From contig NZ_CP023695.1 in NCBI RefSeq assembly GCF_008704395.1, forward strand, positions 7,378,001 to 7,442,000: a stretch of DNA of 64,000 bases, in the 5' to 3' direction. The translations under genes and the position numbers were made by a program. The notes below the pieces were generated by a model. It was given only the letters and a program-made list of their open reading frames with translations, did no database searches and was not told the DNA's origin. Positions 58,318-64,000 of this stretch are shown here, piece by piece (within the stretch, counting starts at the first letter, position 1; each line of letters starts with the position of its first letter). The DNA comes from Streptomyces alboniger (GTDB taxonomy: Bacteria; Actinomycetota; Actinomycetes; Streptomycetales; Streptomycetaceae).

Positions 58318-59367
58318 CTACGCCCGCGTCGACCCGCCGGACACGTCCTCGTCCCGTCCCGGCACGATGGGTGCTGCGGCCAGCAGGTGAGTCAGGGCGG
58401 TGCCTCGCTCGGTCGGGTGGAGTCGCACCTCCCGGCCGTGGCGTACGCGCTGGAGGAGTCCGGTGGCCTCGAGCTGCTGGCAGTGGTACGTCACTGTGCT
58501 GACGCCGATGTGCAGTTGGCGGGCGAGATCGCCGACGGCCGGTCGGTGCGGGACATGGCGCAGGATCCGCGCACGGACGGGACCGAGGACCAGCGACAGC
58601 GCATTCGTCCCGGTCTTCTGTTCCGCCCCTCCGTGGCGCCCGGCGATGCGGCCGAGGCCGGGCACGGGGTAGGCGATCCAGAGGGCATCGTCGCGGTCCG
58701 CGCTGTACATGCGGGCCGTGTAGCCGGACGCCAGCGGCACCAGGACCAGGGGCCGCCCGCCGAGGTCGGCCAGGTGGGTCGGGCACGGATGAGGAAGCTG
58801 CAAGGCGCCGGCCCGGTAGCGCACGTCGGCGTCGAGGCCGGCGAGTAGACCGTCGAGCCCGCCGGTCACCGCGGCCACACCCACCCGCTCGGCTTCCCTG
58901 CCCATGAGGAGGTCCGCCTCCCGCCACAACGGGGCAAAGGCGTGCCAGGCCGCGCTGGCCACGGACCGGTAGGCGGCCAGGAACGAGACCGGCTGATCCA
59001 GCAACGTCCGCCATTCCGGCGGCGTGGAGCCGACGGAATGGAAGGCCGCCACTTCGGCGGCCACGAGCGCCGGATCTATCCCCGCCAGCTCTTCCAAGAG
59101 GGCGTTCATGTCGGAGGCATCCAGGTCGTGGACCAACGCGAGGCGGTCGGGGATCCAGCACGCGCGTGAGCGCAATAACGGACCGACGACGGCCGCCGCG
59201 TCCGCCGGCAACACCCGCCGGACGGCGTCGCGCCACAACCGGGGCACTCCGTGGGAGTGACCTCCGAAGATGTCCTTGAGGAGCGAGAAAAGGGTGGCTC
59301 CGGGATGGCGGCTCACCCGGACGTTGACCCGATCCACTGCTCCGAGCCGTACCGTGTGCCCCGTCAA
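58318..59367 (-). CDS. Winged-helix (ArsR-like) transcriptional regulator with N-terminal DUF5937-like domain
   Basis: The roughly 349-residue protein has a long N-terminal domain (VRVSRHPGATLFSLLKDIFG, LDASDMNALLEELAGIDPAL) followed by a C-terminal winged helix (LGPVRARILRHVPHRPAVGD, LHIGVSTVTYHCQQLEATGL). This layout is a common actinobacterial one-component regulator. The start is uncertain: TTG 59367 follows a GGGGGGCGG site and begins just before the domain, but a later start is possible. The target is unknown. It is separated from the acyl-CoA dehydrogenase gene by a decayed transporter fragment. Confidence 0.8.
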   Translation of the reverse strand: MTGHTVRLGAVDRVNVRVSRHPGATLFSLLKDIFGGHSHGVPRLWRDAVRRVLPADAAAVVGPLLRSRACWIPDRLALVHDLDASDMNALLEELAGIDPALVAAEVAAFHSVGSTPPEWRTLLDQPVSFLAAYRSVASAAWHAFAPLWREADLLMGREAERVGVAAVTGGLDGLLAGLDADVRYRAGALQLPHPCPTHLADLGGRPLVLVPLASGYTARMYSADRDDALWIAYPVPGLGRIAGRHGGAEQKTGTNALSLVLGPVRARILRHVPHRPAVGDLARQLHIGVSTVTYHCQQLEATGLLQRVRHGREVRLHPTERGTALTHLLAAAPIVPGRDEDVSGGSTRA

Positions 59368-59421
59368 CGCCCGCCCCCCAAAGTCGGTGATGCACGGAGG
59401 GTACGCAAGGACAGGGACCGC

Positions 59422-59580
59422 GAACAGTGTCACCTCGCCTCGCTTGTCGAACTGTTCGAACCGTGCGTGCGCTCCTCCGGTGCCTCGCTCGCCTATCAGC
59501 TGTCCGCCCTGACCGTCAGCGGCGGAACCCCGCTGATCATGACCGTGACGAACCCGGTCTCCGTACGGCAGGATCCGCAC
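59422..59580 (+). pseudogene. Remnant of an MHS-type MFS transporter
   Basis: The frame reads [20 protein letters not shown], then [14 protein letters not shown]. That matches the conserved block of metabolite:H+ symporters ([25 protein letters not shown]). Nothing of the rest of the transporter is present on either side, so this is a short decayed fragment just upstream of the acyl-CoA dehydrogenase gene. Confidence 0.45.
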
Positions 59581-59681
59581 GCGGTCCCCGGCGCGCGGGC
59601 CGATCCCGACAGGCATTGAACCTGAATCCGGATTCAAATACGGTGGCCGGGCCGGCAGGGGCCACAACCGTGGGAGGACTC

Positions 59682-60902
59682 GTGTTCGACGTCAGCGACA
59701 GGGCCAGGGAGTACCAGGAGAAGCTGCTCGCCTTCATGGACGAGCACATCTATCCCGCCGAGGCGGTGTACGAGGCACAGATGGCGGAGTCCGGCGATCC
59801 GCACTTCCATCCGCCCGTCCTCGAAGAACTGAAGGCCGAGGCGAGGAAGCGGGGCCTGTGGAACCTCTTCCACCCGCATCCGCAGTGGGGCCCCGGCCTG
59901 ACCAACCTGGAGTACGCGACGCTCGCCGAGATCATGGGACGCAGCGCGCACCTCGCCCCCGAGGCCACCAACTGCAACGCGCCGGACACCGGCAACATGG
60001 AAGTCCTCACCCTCTTCGGCACCGAGGAGCACAAGGAGAAGTGGCTGAAGCCGCTGCTCGCGGGTGAGATCGCCTCCGCGTTCGCGATGACCGAACCCGC
60101 CGTCGCCAGCTCCGACGCCCGCAACATCGAGATGCGGATGGTGCGCGACGGCGACGGCTACGTCCTCAACGGCCGCAAGTGGTGGACGTCCAACGCCCTG
60201 CACAGGAACTGCCGGGTGCTCATCGTGATGGGCAAGACCGACCCGGACGGGCCGAGCCACCGGCAGCAGAGCATGATGGTCGTCCCGCTCGACACCCCGG
60301 GCGTCACGGTCCTGCGCGGCCTGCCCGTCTTCGGCTACCAGGACCGCGAGGGCCACGCGGAGGTGCTCTTCGAGGACGTACGCGTGCCCGGCACCGCCCT
60401 GCTCGCGGGCGAGGGCGACGGCTTCATGATCAGCCAGGCCCGCCTCGGCCCCGGCCGCATCCACCACTGCATGCGCTCGATCGGAATGGCCGAGCGCGCC
60501 CTCGACCTGATGATCGACCGCGCCCGGTCCCGTACGACGTTCGGCGCGCCCCTGTCCGACCGGGCCAACATCCAGGACTGGATCGCCGAGGCCCGCATCG
60601 AGATCGACATGGCGAGGCTCCTGACCCTCAAGGCCGCCCACCTCATGGACACCGTCGGCAACAAACAGGCCCGCACGGAGATCGCCGCCATCAAGGTCGC
60701 CGCGCCCGAGGTGGCGCTGAAGGTCGTCGACCGGGCGATCCAGGTCCACGGCGGCGCCGGGGTGTCCGACGACTTCCCGCTCGCGCGCATGTACGCCCAG
60801 CTACGCACCCTGCGCCTCGCGGACGGCCCCGACGAGGTGCACAAGCGCACCATCGCCCAGCGGGAACTGCGCCGCCGCGAGAACGAGCGGAGCGCGCGGT
60901 GA
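59682..60902 (+). CDS. Acyl-CoA dehydrogenase family protein
   Basis: The 406-residue flavoenzyme has the ACAD signatures: [40 protein letters not shown], and [33 protein letters not shown] at the C terminus. The N-terminal domain ([17 protein letters not shown]) is that of the ACAD11/FadE-like group that often acts on medium or branched acyl-CoAs. GTG 59682 follows GGGAGGA at the right distance; the frame upstream is the transporter remnant region. Its TGA overlaps the GTG of the SDR gene (GTGA), so the two are coupled. Confidence 0.93.
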   Translation: MFDVSDRAREYQEKLLAFMDEHIYPAEAVYEAQMAESGDPHFHPPVLEELKAEARKRGLWNLFHPHPQWGPGLTNLEYATLAEIMGRSAHLAPEATNCNAPDTGNMEVLTLFGTEEHKEKWLKPLLAGEIASAFAMTEPAVASSDARNIEMRMVRDGDGYVLNGRKWWTSNALHRNCRVLIVMGKTDPDGPSHRQQSMMVVPLDTPGVTVLRGLPVFGYQDREGHAEVLFEDVRVPGTALLAGEGDGFMISQARLGPGRIHHCMRSIGMAERALDLMIDRARSRTTFGAPLSDRANIQDWIAEARIEIDMARLLTLKAAHLMDTVGNKQARTEIAAIKVAAPEVALKVVDRAIQVHGGAGVSDDFPLARMYAQLRTLRLADGPDEVHKRTIAQRELRRRENERSAR

Positions 60903-61651
60903 GCGGCCCGCTCGCCGGCCGGGTCGCCCTCGTGACGGGCGCCTCGCGGGGCATCGGCCTCGCGGCCGCCGCGGCCCTGCGGGAGCGCGGCGCACGCGTC
61001 GTGGTCACCTCGCGCAGCGACGAGCGCGCCAAGGAGGCGGCGGCTCGACTGGGCGACGACGTCATCGGATTCGGCGCCCACGCCACCGACGAGGAGGCGG
61101 CGCGCGCCTGCGTCGACCTCACCGTCGACACGTACGGCCGGCTCGACATCCTCGTCAACAACGCCGGTACGAACCCCGCGTTCGGCCCCGTCATCGACCA
61201 GGACCACGCCCGGTTCGCCAAGACGATGGACGTCAATCTGTGGGCGCCGATCCTGTGGACGTCGCTCGCGGTCAAGGCGTGGATGGGGGAGCACGGCGGC
61301 TCGGTCGTCAACACCGCCTCGATCGGCGGCCTCACGGTCGCCCAGGACGTCGGCATCTACCACGTCTCGAAGGCCGCGCTCATCCATCTCACCAAGCAAC
61401 TCGCCCTGGAACTCGGCCCGAAGGTCCGCGTCAACGCCATCGCCCCCGGCGTCGTACGGACCAGGCTGGCCGAGGCGCTGTGGCAGGAGAACGAGGCACG
61501 GGTCGCCGCGGCCACCCCGCTCGGCCGCATCGGGGAGCCCGAGGACCTGGCGGAGGCCGTGGCGTTCCTCGCCGGGGACGGCGCGCGCTGGATCACCGGC
61601 GAGACCCTCGTCGTCGACGGAGGGCAACTCCTCGGCTCCGGGCCCTTGTGA
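60899..61651 (+). CDS. Short-chain dehydrogenase/reductase
   Basis: The 250-residue protein has the classical SDR elements: [12 protein letters not shown] (cofactor loop), [13 protein letters not shown], catalytic Ser in NTASIGG, and [20 protein letters not shown] (Tyr-x-x-x-Lys). The C-terminal [14 protein letters not shown] is the FabG-like end. Arg in the TGASRG loop suits NADPH. Coupling to an acyl-CoA dehydrogenase suggests a role in beta-oxidation or a related degradation path. A perfect palindromic terminator follows. Confidence 0.95.
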   Translation: MSGPLAGRVALVTGASRGIGLAAAAALRERGARVVVTSRSDERAKEAAARLGDDVIGFGAHATDEEAARACVDLTVDTYGRLDILVNNAGTNPAFGPVIDQDHARFAKTMDVNLWAPILWTSLAVKAWMGEHGGSVVNTASIGGLTVAQDVGIYHVSKAALIHLTKQLALELGPKVRVNAIAPGVVRTRLAEALWQENEARVAAATPLGRIGEPEDLAEAVAFLAGDGARWITGETLVVDGGQLLGSGPL

Positions 61652-61661
61652 GGGCCGTCGG

Positions 61662-61697
61662 CCGCGCCGGTCCCCGGGGCCCCGGGGACCGGCGCGG
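61662..61697. terminator. Perfect 36-base palindrome, bidirectional terminator
   Basis: An 18-base half (centre at 61679/61680) is exactly complementary to the next 18 bases, with no loop beyond what folding forces. It lies between the SDR gene and the convergent hydrolase gene. Confidence 0.85.
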
Positions 61698-61701
61698 GCT
61701 C

Positions 61702-62331
61702 TCAGGCGGGGAGGGCGTCGACGGTCGGCACGACGGTGCCGAACAGGTCGGTGACGGTCGTCAGGGCGGCCGTCTGGAGAGCGGCGGCGGACAGGACCGT
61801 GCCGTCCGGGGCGGTGAGAGCGCGGGTGGCCGTCGCCTCGGCGACGACGGTGGGCCGGTAGCCGAGGTTGAAGGCCCCCTGCGCGGTGTAGTTGACGCAC
61901 ATGTGCGTCATGAAGCCGGCCAGCACCAGATCCCTGCCGCTGCCCGCGGCGACGCCCAGGTCGCCGAGCGTCTTCTCCAGCTCGGTGGCGTGGAAGGAGT
62001 TGGGGAACTGCTTCACCACGACCGGCTCGCCCTCCACCGGGGCGACCTCGTCACACACGGAGCCGATGTGGGCGCGGATGTCATAAGGGGTGTTCTCGCC
62101 GCCGTCGTTGATGATGTGGACGACCGGGACGCCCGCGGCCCTGGCCCGCTCCAGCAGGCGTGCCCCCGCCGCGAGTGCCGCCTCGGCACCTTCCAGGGCC
62201 ATGACTCCGGTCCGGTAGGTGTTCTGAAAGTCGATCATGATCAGGGCGGACTCGCTCAACCGGGGCGGCTGGTTGTCCAGGCCGATCACGTCGCGCAGGG
62301 TCGTGGACGCGTGGTGGGTGGTCATGGTCAT
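61702..62331 (-). CDS. Isochorismatase-fold cysteine hydrolase
   Basis: The 209-residue protein has the family triad: Asp in ALIMIDFQNTYR, Lys in VVVKQFPNSFHATELE, and Cys in AGFMTHMCVNYTAQGAFN. Members hydrolyse amides or isochorismate; this one belongs to the nicotinamidase-like cytosolic group with unknown substrate. ATG 62331 follows AAAGGCATCC (a second ATG is two codons on). It lies directly downstream of a GlxA-type AraC regulator, 29 bases apart on the same strand, a pairing seen in many actinomycetes and suggesting direct control. Confidence 0.93.
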   Translation of the reverse strand: MTMTTHHASTTLRDVIGLDNQPPRLSESALIMIDFQNTYRTGVMALEGAEAALAAGARLLERARAAGVPVVHIINDGGENTPYDIRAHIGSVCDEVAPVEGEPVVVKQFPNSFHATELEKTLGDLGVAAGSGRDLVLAGFMTHMCVNYTAQGAFNLGYRPTVVAEATATRALTAPDGTVLSAAALQTAALTTVTDLFGTVVPTVDALPA

Positions 62332-62360
62332 CGGATGCCTTTCGATGGGAACAGTGATGG

Positions 62361-63353
62361 TCAGCCGGTGCTGACACGGAACCGGCGGCGGTAGGCGGCC
62401 GGGGTGATGGCGAGTTGGCGCCGGAAGGCGCGGTGCAGGGTCTCCACCGAACCGAGTCCGGCGGCCGCGGCGACCTGCTCCAGGGAACGGTCGGTGCTCT
62501 CCAGGAGCCGGCGGGCCGCCTCCACCCGGGCCGCCTCGACGTAGTCGGCGGCGCTGGTGCCCGTCTCCTGTTTGAACACGCGGGCGAAGTGCCGCTCGCT
62601 GAGGCACATCCGGGCCGCCAGCGCCGCCGCGGACAGGTCGTCGCCGAGGTGCCCGGCGATCCACAGCCGCAGCTCGTCGATGTCACGGCGGTCGGACGCG
62701 GGGCGGCTGAGCGGCACGGAGAACTGGCTCTGCCCGCCCTGCCGCTTCAGGAACATCACCAGCTGCCGGGCGACCGCCAGGGCGATGTCCTCCCCCTGGT
62801 CCTCGGCCACCAGCGCCAGTGCGAGATCCAGGCAGGCGCTGATCCCGGCACCCGTCCACAACCGGCCGCGGTCGGTGCGTACGAAGATCGGGTCCGGGTC
62901 GACCGTGACGGCGGGGTGGTCGGCGGCGAGCTGTGCGGCGGTCGACCAGTGGGTCGTCGCCGTCCTGCCGTCGAGGAGTCCGGCCGCGGCCAGCAGATGG
63001 GCGCCGACACAAACCGACGCCACTCGCCGGGCGCCCGGGGCGGTCTCCCGCAGCCACTGGACGACCTCGCCGTCGATACGGGCGCGGGGGCCGTCGTCGG
63101 TCATGTCGACCGCGCCGGGCACCAGCAGGGTGTCCACCCGCCCGCCGACCTCCTCGAAGGACACGTCGGTGAGCAGCCGCACGCCCGCCGACGTGCGCAC
63201 CGGGCCGACGACCGGCCCGGCGAGGCGGACCTCGTACCCGGCACGGCCCCCGGTCTCGCGGTTGGCCAGCGAGAAGACCTCGGCAGGGCCGGTCACGTCG
63301 AGGAGATCGACATCGGGGAAGACCGCGATGACGACGCGGTGTGAAGGGGGCAT
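62361..63353 (-). CDS. GlxA-family AraC-type transcriptional regulator
   Basis: The 330-residue protein joins a DJ-1/PfpI-like amidotransferase-fold sensor domain (VVIAVFPDVDLLDVTGPAEV, VASVCVGAHLLAAAGLLDGR, ATTHWSTAAQLA) to a C-terminal AraC double helix-turn-helix (LAARMCLSERHFARVFKQET, LGSVETLHRAFRRQLAITPA). The nucleophile-position Cys (SVCVGAH) is present, though GlxA-type sensors are usually not catalytic. ATG 63353 follows GGGAGGATGG. It probably controls the adjacent cysteine hydrolase gene. Confidence 0.93.
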   Translation of the reverse strand: MPPSHRVVIAVFPDVDLLDVTGPAEVFSLANRETGGRAGYEVRLAGPVVGPVRTSAGVRLLTDVSFEEVGGRVDTLLVPGAVDMTDDGPRARIDGEVVQWLRETAPGARRVASVCVGAHLLAAAGLLDGRTATTHWSTAAQLAADHPAVTVDPDPIFVRTDRGRLWTGAGISACLDLALALVAEDQGEDIALAVARQLVMFLKRQGGQSQFSVPLSRPASDRRDIDELRLWIAGHLGDDLSAAALAARMCLSERHFARVFKQETGTSAADYVEAARVEAARRLLESTDRSLEQVAAAAGLGSVETLHRAFRRQLAITPAAYRRRFRVSTG

Positions 63354-63465
63354 GCGGCCATCCTCCCGGCCACCGCCCGATGGCGGCAATGACGATTCCC
63401 TGTCACATCCGGACACGCCCCCCCACGGTCGTGCCCGTGACGCCCGGGGCACCCGTGACACACGG

Positions 63466-63502
63466 AAGCGGGCCCGGCGGAACGAATCCGCCGGGCCCGC
63501 TT
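63466..63502 (-). terminator. Terminator after argG
   Basis: A 16-base perfect stem (AAGCGGGCCCGGCGGA with its complement) and a five-base loop ACGAA lie 16 bases past the argG stop on the - strand. The T-rich end of the stem on that strand adds to the match. Confidence 0.88.
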
Positions 63503-63517
63503 GCGTAGGGGTGTACG

Positions 63518-64000
<483 letters not shown>

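Overview
The window reads as a Streptomyces (or very close actinomycete) chromosome segment. GC and third-codon GC are very high, many genes start with GTG or TTG after GGAGG-type ribosome binding sites, and there are many secreted hydrolases, a chaplin, a c-di-AMP (ydaO-type) riboswitch ahead of a LysM/transglycosylase gene, and actinobacterial ECF sigma and ArsR/ACR3 modules. Nothing in it looks like a phage, plasmid backbone, insertion sequence, tRNA, rRNA or CRISPR array. The gene content (secreted enzymes, stress and resistance genes, several decaying genes) suits an accessory or chromosome-arm region; argG at the right edge is a core gene.

Layout. 1-2905: possible end of an upstream gene, a secreted erythromycin-esterase-like protein, then about 960 bases of apparently non-coding or decayed DNA. 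2906-21526: the main feature, a complete insecticidal-toxin-complex (Tc/ABC toxin) locus on the + strand: a 2518-residue TcB-TcC fusion (SpvB, FG-GAP, RHS shell) with a C-terminal payload that I read as a PD-(D/E)xK nuclease-like domain, a 277-residue orphan protein, and a 3368-residue TcA-like pore/translocation subunit with Cys-rich insertions. 21679-23354: a four-EF-hand protein overlapping hpd. 23439-26616: a decay zone with a pectate lyase pseudogene, an ECF sigma factor whose partner gene is frameshifted, and a metallo-beta-lactamase-fold pseudogene that contains a short internal inversion. 26676-38755: cell-envelope and secreted proteins (LysM-SLT protein with riboswitch, RidA, lipoprotein, small GYDHEGF peptide, two serine proteases, peptidoglycan-binding protein, a tandem pair of unknown secreted paralogues, ricin-B lectin), with TerB, CsbD, a DEAD-box helicase, a GNAT and a phosphoesterase between them.

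38816-42595 is an arsenic detoxification island: arsC divergent from arsR-acr3, then a second arsR divergent from an arsO-like flavoprotein, each promoter region carrying operator-like repeats. 42726-49904: a chaplin, an FG-GAP secreted protein, a DUF6629-like membrane protein, a GNAT and a three-gene M20 peptidase/GNAT/SGNH hydrolase run. 49964-51852: an ECF41-type sigma factor divergent from an NAD(P)-binding epimerase/reductase gene that carries an ECF41-like promoter. 51909-57575: a frameshifted small membrane protein, a GNAT/CGNR regulator pair that starts 25 bases apart, an alpha-amylase with an operator-bearing promoter, an LLM flavin oxidoreductase, and LysR and TetR regulators. 57686-64000: an unknown secreted protein, a winged-helix regulator, an acyl-CoA dehydrogenase/SDR pair, an isochorismatase-fold hydrolase with its GlxA-like regulator, and the C-terminal part of argG.

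How the parts work together. The Tc genes should form one operon encoding a pentameric TcA syringe and a BC cocoon that holds the payload; none of the three proteins has a signal peptide and no lysis cassette lies beside them, so release is unexplained. Several genes nearby carry frameshifts that single-base changes would repair, so part of the decay could be sequence error; the deletions and the inversion could not.
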